From NCBI RefSeq assembly GCF_900055185.1, contig NZ_FIZX01000005.1, positions 1-64,000 on the forward strand: a stretch of DNA of 64,000 nucleotides. Reading direction: 5' to 3'. The DNA comes from Grimontia celer (lineage in GTDB: Bacteria; Pseudomonadota; Gammaproteobacteria; Enterobacterales; Vibrionaceae). The notes below the pieces were generated by a model that was not told the origin of the DNA, made no database searches, and saw only the letters and a list, made by a program, of their open reading frames with translations. This document shows positions 46,401 through 55,464 of the stretch, piece after piece (position 1 is the first letter of the stretch; every line of letters starts with the position of its first letter). Made by a program: the position numbers and the translations under genes.

Positions 46401-46862
46401 ATGGCGTATTGGCTGATGAAAACCGAGCCCGATACCTTTTCTATAGACACCTTAAAACAACAAAAGGTCTCTTGCTGGGAAGGTGTGCGAAATTATCAGG
46501 CACGAAACATGATGCGTGATGGGATGAAGCTCGGCGATAAAGTGTTTATCTACCATTCTTCTTGCAAGGATGTGGGTGTGGTGGGTATCGCCGAGGTGGT
46601 GAAAGAAGCTTATCCCGATCATTTCCAGTTCGACCCGGAAAGCGCGTATTTTGATCCCAAAAGCTCAACGGACAACCCCCGTTGGATCATGGTGGATGTG
46701 GAATACCGCCAACATCTGAAATATGTCTCTTTGGCTCGCATCAAAGCGAATCCGGAACTGGAAGAATTGCCCCTGGTGAAAAAGGGAAGTCGCCTGAGCA
46801 TCATGCCGGTGACCGACGCGCAGTGGGATGAAATTATCGCGATGTCTGAAAAGCGCGTATAA
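46401..46862 (+). CDS. EVE-domain protein
   Basis: A 153-residue single-domain EVE protein: MAYWLMKTEPDTFSIDTL at the start, WEGVRNYQARN, a DKVFIYHSSC core and VDVEY. EVE domains are PUA-like folds that bind modified bases in DNA or RNA; the human relative is THYN1. No partner nuclease is nearby, so it is not an obvious restriction module. It is divergent from the lipoprotein gene and ends at a terminator. Confidence 0.9.
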   Translation: MAYWLMKTEPDTFSIDTLKQQKVSCWEGVRNYQARNMMRDGMKLGDKVFIYHSSCKDVGVVGIAEVVKEAYPDHFQFDPESAYFDPKSSTDNPRWIMVDVEYRQHLKYVSLARIKANPELEELPLVKKGSRLSIMPVTDAQWDEIIAMSEKRV

Positions 46863-46864
46863 AA

Positions 46865-46893
46865 AAACGGCAGCGAGGGGGGCGCTGCCGTTT
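46865..46893. terminator. Terminator between EVE gene and yigL
   Basis: AAACGGCAGCG AGGGGGG CGCTGCCGTTT: an 11-pair stem between convergent genes, with an A run on the left that serves as U run for the minus strand. Confidence 0.85.
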
Positions 46894-46915
46894 GGCTATC
46901 TACTTAGCGGCGTTG

Positions 46916-47716
46916 TTAGCCCAGTAGATGAGTTTCAAGATAACGGGCAACCGCTTCTTCGACGTTGCTGCCAATCACTTCATTGTCCGGCAAGGTCGCT
47001 TTCACGCGCGGGTGTGCCGTTTCCATGATGAGGCCTTTCTTCGCAGCACTCAGCATTTCCACGTCATTCATACCATCACCAAACGCGATGCACTCGTTCA
47101 GGCTGAAACCTTTGATTTCTGCTACTGCTTTCAGTGCTTCACCTTTCGACACGCCAGATGCCATCACTTCCAGGCAGAATGGGGTAGAAAACGCCACGCT
47201 GACCTTATCGCCAAAGGTTTCGATGAATTTTTGTTCGTAGCCCATTAGGTAATCGTGGTCGTGGCGGATAAAGAAGATTTTCGCCACGTCATCAACCGGT
47301 GGGTTTTCCACATCGAACTCTTTGAAGCTGAAGCCTGAATCTTTGTGGTATTTCGCCAGATCTTCATCAACGCGGTTCAGCAACCAGTCATTTTCGCGGT
47401 AGATGTGAATCGTCACGGTTTCGTCGTCTTTCACCATTTCCACCAGTTGAGCAACCAGTGCTGGATCGACGTTACGACTGAAGATCAGTTGATCGTTTTC
47501 GTCATGCACGCGGGCACCGTTAGAGGTGATCATGCAGGCTGGAATACCCACACCTTTACGAATGTGTGCCACATCGATGTGGTGACGGCCAGTAGCGAAC
47601 ACAAAGTGTTCACCTTTTGCGTGAAGACGCTGAAGTACATCGCGGGTAAAAGGAGCGATGGTGTGTTCAGGAGTAAGCAGGGTGCCGTCGAGATCAGATG
47701 CAACGATTTTGTACAT
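46916..47716 (-). CDS. yigL: HAD-IIB (Cof-type) phosphatase YigL
   Basis: A 266-residue Cof-type haloacid dehalogenase, same length as E. coli YigL. Motif I DLDGTLL is near residues 8-14, motif II TSNGARV near 66, and motif IV FGDGMNDVEML near 215. E. coli YigL dephosphorylates pyridoxal phosphate and sugar phosphates and is part of the response to glucose-phosphate stress. The frame extends 26 codons upstream; ATG 47716 follows GAGGT and gives MYKIVASDLDGTLL. pldB lies upstream on the same strand, as in E. coli. Confidence 0.9.
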   Translation of the reverse strand: MYKIVASDLDGTLLTPEHTIAPFTRDVLQRLHAKGEHFVFATGRHHIDVAHIRKGVGIPACMITSNGARVHDENDQLIFSRNVDPALVAQLVEMVKDDETVTIHIYRENDWLLNRVDEDLAKYHKDSGFSFKEFDVENPPVDDVAKIFFIRHDHDYLMGYEQKFIETFGDKVSVAFSTPFCLEVMASGVSKGEALKAVAEIKGFSLNECIAFGDGMNDVEMLSAAKKGLIMETAHPRVKATLPDNEVIGSNVEEAVARYLETHLLG

Positions 47717-47801
47717 GGATACCTCAGTAGGAGAGAAGATGTTTTTAAACACCTCTTCAGTGTATCCGGAAAAAGGGGAAATAAAAGGGATCAAAATACC
47801 G

Positions 47802-47833
47802 GCCAGTTTTTCCGCTTTCAGGGAAACTGGCCG
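47802..47833. repeat. Hairpin in the pldB-yigL spacer
   Basis: GGCCAGTTT and AAACTGGCC flank a 14-base loop between pldB and yigL. On the minus strand the following bases are not T-rich enough for a firm terminator; it may be partial termination or mRNA protection. Confidence 0.5.
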
Positions 47834-47850
47834 GAGTGTGTCATGAAGGT

Positions 47851-48867
47851 TTATGCGCTCTGTTCGAGCGACGTTTCTTTGTTGAGTGCATTGAAGAAGT
47901 CCAGCGCGAGGTTCAGTGATTTATCGCGGATAACATCACGTTCGAACAGGAGTTCATGGCGGGAATCAGCCAGAATTTCAAACTGGATAGGCAGGCCTGC
48001 TACCTGACGCTCACGGTGGAATTGGAACATCACGCCATTGCAGACAATCTCATCACGCGCGGCTTGCATCAGCAGGATGGGCATATCGATGTCGGTGGCC
48101 GTTTTAATGGCGCGCTCGCAGGCATCCATGCTTTGCCAAATCCATTGTGCGCTCGGGCCGCCCACTTTAAGTGTCTCGTCATTTTCATACAGTTCTCGGA
48201 ACCACTGATAACGCGGCTCTGATTGCGTCAGCAGGTTGTGTTTGAAGGGCTTTGCCCAGTACGGCACTTGTCCCGGCGCGAAACCTGCAGGGTGCTGGAG
48301 TTTAGACAGCACTTTACAAAGCGGCTTGGCAGCCATTTGCAGAGGGCGCGATAAGTTAATGCCGAGCATGGGGGCGCTGAGCGCAATCGCATCAATGGCA
48401 TTGGGTTTACGCGCAGCATAAAGCACAGAAATAGCACCACCCATTGAATGGGCGAGGATCGTGCGCTGGCTGTGGGTTTTGGTGGTGACGACTTCATTGA
48501 TAAAGGTATCGAGGTCGTCAACGTAATGGTCGAATTCCACTACATGGCCGATATCTGAACCTGTCACCAGACGCTGGCTGTAACCCTGACCGCGATGGTC
48601 ATAGCTGTAGACATCAAACCCTTGGTTAAAAAGGTCGAAGAAAATTTCCTGATACTTCGCCACACCTTCAATACGGCCATTGACCACCACAATCGCGCGG
48701 GTGTGCTCGGGCTTGGTAAAGGCACACCAGTTCAAACGCAGGCCATCATTGCCGACGAATTCACCGTGCTGACGGTTAGCCCAAAACGGGGCAATCACCT
48801 TTTCCATGGTCTCGGTTAGCGCATCCTCGCGGGAAAATAAAAAAGGGTGTTCAATTGGCATGTGCAA
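47851..48867 (-). CDS. pldB: Lysophospholipase L2
   Basis: A 338-residue alpha/beta hydrolase (E. coli PldB 340). The nucleophile elbow is LAHSMGG (Ser in the AHSMG motif), and the acid and His follow at the C-terminal end (ARDEIVCN ... ADSRHELL). The YSYDHRGQGYS segment is typical of the monoglyceride-lipase-like group. It hydrolyses lysophospholipids at the inner membrane. It lies 134 bases before yigL; the pldB-yigL pair is conserved with E. coli. Confidence 0.9.
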   Translation of the reverse strand: MHMPIEHPFLFSREDALTETMEKVIAPFWANRQHGEFVGNDGLRLNWCAFTKPEHTRAIVVVNGRIEGVAKYQEIFFDLFNQGFDVYSYDHRGQGYSQRLVTGSDIGHVVEFDHYVDDLDTFINEVVTTKTHSQRTILAHSMGGAISVLYAARKPNAIDAIALSAPMLGINLSRPLQMAAKPLCKVLSKLQHPAGFAPGQVPYWAKPFKHNLLTQSEPRYQWFRELYENDETLKVGGPSAQWIWQSMDACERAIKTATDIDMPILLMQAARDEIVCNGVMFQFHRERQVAGLPIQFEILADSRHELLFERDVIRDKSLNLALDFFNALNKETSLEQSA

Positions 48868-48964
48868 TCCGGTTTCATTTTTTTATTAGCATATCACCTA
48901 ATCGGTAATCTGCCTGAGTTAGTAGAGGATTCTATCAGTGGGAGAAACGTCACGCACAACTGAA

Positions 48965-48995
48965 AATAAAAACAGCCGGTAATGACCGGCTGTTT
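48965..48995 (-). terminator. Terminator of the AbgT-family gene
   Basis: AAACAGCCGGT AAT GACCGGCTGTTT; on the minus strand it is followed by TTTATTTTC, 20 bases past the stop. Confidence 0.88.
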
Positions 48996-49014
48996 AGGGA
49001 GGGAAATTTCAGAC

Positions 49015-50616
49015 TTACTGTTGGAAGTTGAAATAGGTCTCAGCGCCCGGACCAACTGGGAAGCCTGCCACGAATACCCACAAGTAGAAGAACACGCTCC
49101 ATCCCGCCAGGAATACCAATGTGTATGGCAGCATGGTGGCAATCAGGGTGCCGATACCCAGGTCGCGCTTATATCGCGCTGCGACTGCCAGAATCAGACC
49201 GAAGTAACTCATCATTGGAGTGATAAGGTTCGTCACTGAATCACCGATGCGGTAAGCCGCCTGAATGGTCTCTGGCGCGTAGCCAACCAGCATCAGCATA
49301 GGGACGAAGATTGGCGCGGTAACTGCCCATTGTGCTGACGCCGAACCCAGAGTCAGGTTGATGATGCCGCACATAATGATGAAGGCGAAGAACAGCATTG
49401 GGCCTGTCAGGCCGATGCTCTGCAGGAAGTCAGCACCACCGACCGCTATCACCTGACCAAAGTTGGTCCATTTGAACAGAGCAACGAATTGCGCCGCGAA
49501 GAACACCAGTACGATGTACAGACCCATGGCGCTGATGGATTTCGCCATCGCATCAATCACGTCGCGGTCGTTCTTCATGGTGCCGACGGTCTTACCGTAA
49601 ACAAAACCAGGAATCGCAAAGAACACCAGAATGAAGGCCACGATGCCTTTCAGGAACGGAGAACCTGCCACTTCACCAGTTTCCGGGTGACGCAGGATGC
49701 CCCACTCAGGCACGATAGTCAGCGCCAGCACGGCTGATACCGCCAGTGCAGCGATACCTGCGTTGCGCATACCGCGCTTTTCAATCGCAGTCACTTTGCC
49801 CGCTTCTTTGGCCTCGAAATCTTCCGCTGCCATCGATTGGTCGTATTTACCCAGCTTCGGCTCAACGATTTTCTCTGTCACCAAGGCACCCAGTATGGTG
49901 ATAAGGAAGGTGGAGGCAAACATGAAGTACCAGTTTGCTTCCGGTCCAACAGTGTAAGTTGGGTCAATCATTTGCGCCGAGGTTTCAGTGATACCTGACA
50001 GCAGTGGGTCAACCGTACCCAGCAACAGGTTTGCTGAATAACCGCCCGATACGCCCGCAAATGCCGCAGCCAGACCTGCCAGAGGGTGACGGCCCAGAGA
50101 GTGGAAAATCATCGCCGCCAGTGGGATCAGTACCACATAGCCAAGCTCTGAAGCGGTGTTAGACACAATACCTGCGAACACCACGGTCAGCGTCACCATG
50201 CGGCGTGAAGCGCCCATCACCATAGAGCGCATGGTGGCAGACAGCAGGCCTGAATGCTCAGCCACCGCGACACCCATCATCGCAACCAAAACGGTGCCCA
50301 GAGGCGCAAAACCAGTAAAGTTTTTCACCAGGTTGGTCACGATCATCTGTACGCCTTCAGCGTTAAACAAGCTGTTGACGTAAATCATGCCATCGGCAGC
50401 ACGACCTGCAGCACCTTCAGGGCGAGGATCGGCGACAGATAGGCCAAAGTAGCCGGCAATACCTGATGCAAAGAAAATGGCCACACACAAAATGGCAAAC
50501 AGGGTTACCGGGTGGGGAAGAAGGTTACCGAGGAATTCTACGGTGTCGAGAAAACGGGAAAAAAACGTCTTGTTAGGCTTCCCGCCTGATTGTTGTTGCG
50601 AAACTGATGACTGCAT
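49015..50616 (-). CDS. AbgT-family transporter
   Basis: A 533-residue inner-membrane protein of the AbgT (p-aminobenzoyl-glutamate/sulfonamide efflux, MtrF-like) family, usual length about 510-540. It has the N-terminal LGNLLPHPVTLFAILCV helix, SNTASELGYVVLIPLAAM hairpin region and the C-terminal SASAQWAVTAPIFVPMLMLV hairpin that surround the substrate site. Relatives import p-aminobenzoyl-glutamate (AbgT) or export sulfonamides (MtrF, YdaH). The ATG at 50616 has a GGAGG box; upstream ATGs at 50637 and 50628 do not. No abgAB genes are beside it, so direction and substrate are open. Confidence 0.9.
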   Translation of the reverse strand: MQSSVSQQQSGGKPNKTFFSRFLDTVEFLGNLLPHPVTLFAILCVAIFFASGIAGYFGLSVADPRPEGAAGRAADGMIYVNSLFNAEGVQMIVTNLVKNFTGFAPLGTVLVAMMGVAVAEHSGLLSATMRSMVMGASRRMVTLTVVFAGIVSNTASELGYVVLIPLAAMIFHSLGRHPLAGLAAAFAGVSGGYSANLLLGTVDPLLSGITETSAQMIDPTYTVGPEANWYFMFASTFLITILGALVTEKIVEPKLGKYDQSMAAEDFEAKEAGKVTAIEKRGMRNAGIAALAVSAVLALTIVPEWGILRHPETGEVAGSPFLKGIVAFILVFFAIPGFVYGKTVGTMKNDRDVIDAMAKSISAMGLYIVLVFFAAQFVALFKWTNFGQVIAVGGADFLQSIGLTGPMLFFAFIIMCGIINLTLGSASAQWAVTAPIFVPMLMLVGYAPETIQAAYRIGDSVTNLITPMMSYFGLILAVAARYKRDLGIGTLIATMLPYTLVFLAGWSVFFYLWVFVAGFPVGPGAETYFNFQQ

Positions 50617-50748
50617 CAGATCCTCCATGTCGTACAACTGTCCATTTTTCGTTGAATAGCATCCTAGGTCATAAAAAAGCCCTTATGCAATACTTGATGC
50701 TATTTATTCTGACTTTTACAGGTATAAAAATTAATAAAGAATTAACAA

Positions 50749-51855
50749 ATGGTGGTTAATCTTGTTTGTTTTCTGTCCGGATTGATGAAAATGTCATCGG
50801 CGGTTAGTGTGGGAGTGGAACATGCAGAGAGAAGGCAAAGCTTGAACAGCCAAACCGAGAAAAAAGTCTTTTATATTGAGCTGTTGCGGGTGGTAGCCGC
50901 GGTGGCGGTGATCGCCATTCATGTGTTGGGACCCTATCGCTACCTGATGGGTGAAATCCCGCAAAGCGACTGGGTTTCAGCGATAGCTATTAATGGCGCA
51001 AGTCGCTGGGCTGTCCCGGTTTTTATCATGATTACCGGTGCATTATTGCTTTCAGACACCCGTCCATTTTCGCCGGGATATTTTGTCCGTCGACGGGTCA
51101 TGAAAGTGTTCGTTCCGTTTGTTGCATGGTCGGTTTTTTACGCGATCCTAGCTGGGATTTCGTTACAAAATGTAAATTGGTCGGAAACCGTTCAGCGGTT
51201 AACCTCTTTTCCAACCGAAGAAACTTACTATCACTTAGGTTTTTTCTATTACTTTATTCCCCTTTACCTCTTGGTGCCGATATTACGTCCTGTTGCTCAA
51301 CGGGATGATCCCGGACTTTTCTATGCCTTGCTAGGTTCTTGGCTTGTACTGAGTGCTGCACGCCTTACTGGCATTTCCCTGGGGCTGGTGGAAGATTTTG
51401 TGCTCTATGGTGGCTATCTGCTGCTGGGTTATGTGCTGCACCAAAACAAACTGCCGTTGAAGTGGTTGCTGTTTATCGGGATCACCGCTTTGGTCGCAAC
51501 CGAATACACAGCGATTTCTGAAAGTGTCTCAAATAATCAATACACAAGTGCGGGTTGGTTTTCCTACAAAACCCTGAATACGGTATTAATAGCAGGGATG
51601 GTGTTCGGGTTTTGTCAGTATTGGGCCGAGCGGGTATCTGAACCTATACAGCGAAAAGTTGCGGCAGTCAGTCGTCATTCACTGGGAATCTATCTCGTGC
51701 ATCCTGTCTTTCTTTGGCCGGTAAGGGAATTGACGTTTACACCCGGAATGACATGGCTGACCATCCCCTTGGTGACACTGGCCGTGTTTGTGTTGTCTTA
51801 CATGGCCAGTGTGGGATTGTCGAAGTCGCGTTTTACGTCATGGCTGGTGCCATAA
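50749..51855 (+). CDS. Acyltransferase-3 family membrane protein (WecH-like)
   Basis: A protein of up to 368 residues with about ten membrane helices, of the acyltransferase-3 family. The conserved region is YIELLRVVAAVAVIAIHVLG with the catalytic His, then WAVPVFIMITGALLL and RR-x-KVFVPFVAWS. It resembles WecH/YiaH, which O-acetylates enterobacterial common antigen, but no polysaccharide genes are near, so the acceptor is unknown. The start is unsure: ATG 50749, ATGs at 50785 and 50791, or TTG 50842, which has the best ribosome binding site (GAAGG). Monocistronic. Confidence 0.8.
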   Translation: MVVNLVCFLSGLMKMSSAVSVGVEHAERRQSLNSQTEKKVFYIELLRVVAAVAVIAIHVLGPYRYLMGEIPQSDWVSAIAINGASRWAVPVFIMITGALLLSDTRPFSPGYFVRRRVMKVFVPFVAWSVFYAILAGISLQNVNWSETVQRLTSFPTEETYYHLGFFYYFIPLYLLVPILRPVAQRDDPGLFYALLGSWLVLSAARLTGISLGLVEDFVLYGGYLLLGYVLHQNKLPLKWLLFIGITALVATEYTAISESVSNNQYTSAGWFSYKTLNTVLIAGMVFGFCQYWAERVSEPIQRKVAAVSRHSLGIYLVHPVFLWPVRELTFTPGMTWLTIPLVTLAVFVLSYMASVGLSKSRFTSWLVP

Positions 51856-51865
51856 GACGAAGGCT

Positions 51866-52201
51866 TTAGTGGCGTTGTAGCTTGGCGAAGTGAATAAATT
51901 CGACGCCGCGATAGGTCAGGGTGCCGCAATCACCTGGCTGAAGGGCATGAAAGTAATGAATGCCCACCTGAAATTCGCGTTTTGGCCCACCTTCCATTGG
52001 CTCGACATAGATCCAGTATTCTTCCGGGTCTTCATGTTGCTGAGGATTAGGAATGGCGACAGATTGCTTGTCGAGAATGCGGATATCAATAGAGCGCTCT
52101 TCCGCCCCCTGGCCCAGCATGTGCTTTTGCATGGTCAGTACAAAGTAAACACCAGCGATCACCGCCAGGGCGCCCACGAGCAATATCACAGAAATAGGCA
52201 C
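51866..52201 (-). CDS. DUF2500-family protein (YhhM-like)
   Basis: A 111-residue protein with one N-terminal membrane helix (VILLVGALAVIAGVYFVLTM) and a small beta-rich periplasmic or cytoplasmic domain ending TLTYRGVEFIHFAKL, matching DUF2500 (E. coli YhhM). The start is GTG at 52201 with AGGAG six bases before; the frame extends 33 codons upstream, but those lack a ribosome binding site. It is near yhhN- and yhhL-like genes, rsmD and ftsY, as in E. coli. Function unknown. Confidence 0.82.
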   Translation of the reverse strand: MPISVILLVGALAVIAGVYFVLTMQKHMLGQGAEERSIDIRILDKQSVAIPNPQQHEDPEEYWIYVEPMEGGPKREFQVGIHYFHALQPGDCGTLTYRGVEFIHFAKLQRH

Positions 52202-52414
52202 GGTATTCTCCTTTGGCCGGCCATTATCGGTCGGCAATGAGTCTACTTCACAGACCCTTTTAGCAAACCTGATGAGCAGAAATTTCGTGATCCACTCCAC
52301 TTATCCTGCTCAGCATTGGCGCTAATGTAAACAAAGTTAAAGTGCATTCTCACTTTTAGTGTTATGACGTAAGCTAATGATATGAGGTGCACTATCTACT
52401 AAAAGGAGGCCTGC

Positions 52415-52777
52415 ATGGATGAAATTGCCATTGTCGTGAGACAGAGTCGGCGTCTGGAACGGCTCCTCAAAGAACACTACCACGCAGAAGGCCGTGGACT
52501 GCATGAACTGGTGAGCAGCTGTCAGGAACGTCTGCCACACGATGTGATTGCCAAGCTTCGCTTCATTGCCACCATCCGCAACAAAGCCGTGCATGAAGAT
52601 GGCTATGAAGTGGATGACATGCGCGGATTCATGAGTGCATGTAAGCAGTGCGAGAAAGAGTTACTTCCTCGCAGCAGCCGCACCATCTGGCGTATTGCCT
52701 TGTTCCTGATCTTTGCCGTGACAGCGGGAGCAGTCTGGTTTTATATCGAAAACTGGCGACATATTGTCGGGCAGTAA
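52415..52777 (+). CDS. DUF4145-like protein with C-terminal membrane anchor
   Basis: A 120-residue protein: a helical domain (about 1-85) with LPHDVIAKLRFIATIRNKAVHEDG, the R-N-x-x-x-H pattern found in DUF4145 and HEPN-like folds, then a positively charged stretch and one membrane helix (IALFLIFAVTAGAVWFYIE). A strong AGGAGG precedes the ATG. HEPN relatives can be RNases, and here the RNKAVH motif resembles R-x4-6-H, but small DUF4145 proteins are mostly uncharacterised. Monocistronic, role unknown. Confidence 0.7.
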   Translation: MDEIAIVVRQSRRLERLLKEHYHAEGRGLHELVSSCQERLPHDVIAKLRFIATIRNKAVHEDGYEVDDMRGFMSACKQCEKELLPRSSRTIWRIALFLIFAVTAGAVWFYIENWRHIVGQ

Positions 52778-52974
52778 CGGCAGCATGATTGACTAAGGCA
52801 CGGTTTTCCGTGCCTTTTTCTTTTAATCGAGACTGAAAGTTATATGTAAACACTTACCCTTGTTGCGGGTATAAAAGTGCTTTTGATGCCTTGTTCGCTT
52901 TCTGAGACGTGTGCGGTGGACAATAAATCCTGCATCTCTAGACTTGGTTGGCTCGCAATTTAAGGGAATACATC

Positions 52975-53598
52975 ATGTTGAGTTGGGTTGCCGTCTGCTT
53001 TTCAGGCCTTCTACACATCAATGCTGCGTATAAAGGGCCTCAATGGCAGTTCTACCTGTTCAAGCCCCTGACGATCGCCTTAATGATGTTGATTGGTGTG
53101 ATGGGTGGTGAAGCGAACAGCTATACCTATCTGATCCTTGCTGGGCTGGCATTTTCGCTGGTCGGCGATATTTTCCTTATGTTGCCAAAAGATCGGTTTA
53201 TTCCCGGCTTGTTGAGTTTTCTGGTGGCGCATATTCTCTATAGTGTTGCCTTCTGGCAGCAGTTCGAAGGGCCAATGGTCTGGTGGCTGCCTTCCCTGAT
53301 TGGCGCTGCGAGCGTCATCGTCTTCTTGCTTCTTCTTCCTAATCTTGGCCCTCTGCTCATCCCTGTTGGGATATATATTGCCGTGATTGCTCAAATGGCA
53401 TGGGGCGCGGGTGAATTCTGGATGAATGCCCAAACGCAGGTTGCGGCGCATGCTTTCGGTGGCGCGCTTTTGTTTATGATGTCCGACACTGTGCTGGCGT
53501 TTGATCGTTTCAAAGGTCCCTTCAAAACCTCAGTGCTGCTTATCATGAGCACTTACTTTTGCGCGCAAGGGCTGATTACGCTCTCCATATTGTCGTAG
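52975..53598 (+). CDS. yhhN: YhhN/TMEM86 family membrane protein
   Basis: A 207-residue integral membrane protein with about eight helices, of the YhhN/TMEM86 family; the human member TMEM86B is a lysoplasmalogenase. The conserved FKPLTIALMM, GLAFSLVGDIFLMLP and the final MSDTVLAFDRF segments contain the family's acidic residues. The frame opens at a TTG nine codons earlier; ATG 52975 has AGGGA at proper spacing. Ten bases after its stop a DUF2007 gene begins, so the two are probably cotranscribed. Confidence 0.87.
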   Translation: MLSWVAVCFSGLLHINAAYKGPQWQFYLFKPLTIALMMLIGVMGGEANSYTYLILAGLAFSLVGDIFLMLPKDRFIPGLLSFLVAHILYSVAFWQQFEGPMVWWLPSLIGAASVIVFLLLLPNLGPLLIPVGIYIAVIAQMAWGAGEFWMNAQTQVAAHAFGGALLFMMSDTVLAFDRFKGPFKTSVLLIMSTYFCAQGLITLSILS

Positions 53599-53607
53599 GA
53601 GGCAAAG

Positions 53608-53919
53608 ATGTCTTGGGTTCAGGTGTATAGTGCGAGCAATTCACTTGAGGCGCACAGCCTCAAGGGCATGCTGGAAAGTATGGGCATTGAAGTAGTGTTG
53701 AAAGGAGAATCTCTTTCCAGTGCGACTGGCGAGCTTCCATCGGATGCCATTGCAGTGACGATCTGGGTCGATACCATGCGCGAGCAACAAGCAAGACAAG
53801 CCCTCCATGACTACGAAGCGCAGGCCGAGCAAGTCTGGTTTTGTCATGCCTGTGATGAGGAAAATGGCGGTAGCTTTGAGATTTGTTGGCAGTGTGGCTC
53901 ACCGCGCAATGAGCGCTGA
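53608..53919 (+). CDS. DUF2007-like protein with zinc-ribbon tail
   Basis: A 103-residue protein. The N-terminal part (MSWVQVYSASNSLEAHSLKG to about residue 72) fits DUF2007 / putative signal-transducing (GlnB-like fold) proteins. The C-terminus holds a rubredoxin or RanBP2-type zinc ribbon: C-x2-C in FCHACDEENGG and C-x2-C in CWQCGSPRNE. TAGGAGG precedes the ATG. It directly follows yhhN. Function unknown. Confidence 0.78.
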   Translation: MSWVQVYSASNSLEAHSLKGMLESMGIEVVLKGESLSSATGELPSDAIAVTIWVDTMREQQARQALHDYEAQAEQVWFCHACDEENGGSFEICWQCGSPRNER

Positions 53920-54016
53920 GTACTGATTGAAAGCTGATTAAGCTTTGCTTTATATCAAGATTCCGTAGGCGTCGCTGTGATTCTATATGCGCAGTATCTA
54001 ATACAGCGGAGCCAAC

Positions 54017-54253
54017 ATGCCTGCATCAATTCATGTGCATGAGATCCTGAATCATCTCAAGCAACAGCCAATGTCCGAACAGGCGCTGACTCACTGGGTC
54101 GATGGTCAATGGGGCGCGGGAGCGCGTTTTCACACCTGCAGCCAACAAGGACTCTCTTTCAGCGAAGTGCTGGAGTTTCTTCGTCGTCGCAAAAAAATCT
54201 TTGAAGACATGGGTGCGATTTCGGTTAACGAAGCGCGGGTCTGCAATCACTGA
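54017..54253 (+). CDS. yecH: YecH-family metal-binding protein
   Basis: A 78-residue protein of the YecH/DUF2492 family: SIHVHEILNHL at the start, a central GARFHTCSQQGLSF with His-x-Cys, and a C-terminal Cys-x-His (VCNH). These residues are the presumed metal ligands. E. coli YecH is a similar 79-residue protein of unknown role. A CGGAG box lies before the ATG. Confidence 0.85.
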   Translation: MPASIHVHEILNHLKQQPMSEQALTHWVDGQWGAGARFHTCSQQGLSFSEVLEFLRRRKKIFEDMGAISVNEARVCNH

Positions 54254-54272
54254 TATACGTTGAACTGACGTA

Positions 54273-54297
54273 AAAAAGGCCTCTACTGAGGCCTTTT
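54273..54297. terminator. Terminator between yecH and the yhhL-like gene
   Basis: AAAAGGCCTC TACT GAGGCCTTTT: a 10-pair stem with A and T flanks between convergent genes. Confidence 0.9.
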
Positions 54298-54302
54298 CCA
54301 TC

Positions 54303-54587
54303 TCATTCTTTCACGCTGTCGCCAACCATGTACTTGCGGCGAATATCGAGCAGGGCAAAGATCCCGAAAAATAGGATCGACCACTTCTCCCATTTCGTCA
54401 TATTAATCTTGTCGCCGAAGGCACCGATGAAGATCAGCATTTGCAGGCCGTGCATACAGAACAGGAAAGCGGTCATGATGTATAGCGCCATCGCTGCCAC
54501 ACCCGGAAACGGGTGCACGATATTGGCGAACAGAACAAACCAGACAAAGCCGATGGCCGCTTTTGCTAACAGGATGAGTGCTTTCAT
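54303..54587 (-). CDS. DUF1145-family membrane protein (YhhL-like)
   Basis: A 94-residue protein with three predicted membrane helices (AAIGFVWFVLFANIVHPFPG, MYIMTAFLF-type second helix and a third around FFGIFALL), matching DUF1145 such as E. coli YhhL. Its ATG overlaps the rsmD stop (ATGA), so it is cotranscribed with and coupled to rsmD, as in E. coli. Function unknown. Confidence 0.83.
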   Translation of the reverse strand: MKALILLAKAAIGFVWFVLFANIVHPFPGVAAMALYIMTAFLFCMHGLQMLIFIGAFGDKINMTKWEKWSILFFGIFALLDIRRKYMVGDSVKE

Positions 54588-55219
54588 TTTTCCTCTCTTT
54601 GATACAGCCGGAAACTGACTTGTCCGGCATGTTTTTCCTTAATCATGTCCCAATGAGTCGGCACAACCGGTTGTCCCAGTTCTTTTTCCGCTTCAATGTA
54701 AATCAGCGCGTTGTGGCTTAACCACCCGTTCTGCTCAAGTTTGCTGATAACGTCACTCAGCAAGTCTTTACGAAACGGTGGGTCAATGAAAACCACATCA
54801 AACGGCTGCCCTTTATTGGAGAGATACGACAATGCATCAGTATTGTGCACCGTCGCGTTATCCGCTTTCAGCGTATTGAGATTCTGACTGATTTGGCTCG
54901 CTGCGCCTTTGTCCAGTTCCAGCAATGTCACTTGCTCTGCCTGACGGGACAGGGCTTCTAACCCTAAGCCACCACTGCCGGCGAACACATCCAGACAGCG
55001 CGCTTCGTACAGATCCGCGGCCAGCCAGTTAAAGACTGTTTCTTTCACGCGATCTGTTGTGGGGCGCAGGCCTTCCACGTTTTTTACCGGCAATTTGCGA
55101 CCACGCCATTTGCCGGCGATGATGCGGACAAATCCCGATCCGCCTCCTGCATTTGCTGCTGAAGCATTACCGCGACCGGTGTTTCGGTTCGCAGGGTTTT
55201 TAGGGTTACGTCGTACCAT
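54584..55219 (-). CDS. rsmD: 16S rRNA (guanine-966-N2)-methyltransferase RsmD
   Basis: A 211-residue SAM-dependent methyltransferase (E. coli 198). It has the RIIAGKWRGRKLPV start of the core, the LRPTTDRVKETVFNWL segment, the SAM loop DVFAGSGGLGLEAL and the catalytic DPPF motif. It methylates G966 in the assembled 30S subunit. A 30-residue Asn/Gly/Arg-rich N-terminal extension precedes the conserved core; a later start is possible but none with a better ribosome binding site is obvious. It is divergent from ftsY, as in E. coli. Confidence 0.93.
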   Translation of the reverse strand: MVRRNPKNPANRNTGRGNASAANAGGGSGFVRIIAGKWRGRKLPVKNVEGLRPTTDRVKETVFNWLAADLYEARCLDVFAGSGGLGLEALSRQAEQVTLLELDKGAASQISQNLNTLKADNATVHNTDALSYLSNKGQPFDVVFIDPPFRKDLLSDVISKLEQNGWLSHNALIYIEAEKELGQPVVPTHWDMIKEKHAGQVSFRLYQREEK

Positions 55220-55464
55220 AGATTTTTTGACCGCTAAGAAGGTGTTAGACTATACGCGTTCGGTAATGGCTCTGCATTTTCCCCAATCTTATTCAGTTAG
55301 CGACGTAAGGGCTTTGGCCACTTTCGCCGGGGTTGCTGCGTCGAGAAAAGGTATGCATTTACCCGCCGTTACCACACTGCATTGACTTAGGCGCAGTGTT
55401 CACAGTTTTAGATCAGCTCGCTGTTATCGCGCCGATTGTACCAATCAAGCTTTAGGATTTGCCA

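Noticed and set aside
46401-46862. EVE protein as part of a restriction or defence system
   Set aside because: The neighbours are a lipoprotein and yigL; no nuclease or methylase gene is adjacent, and stand-alone EVE genes are common.
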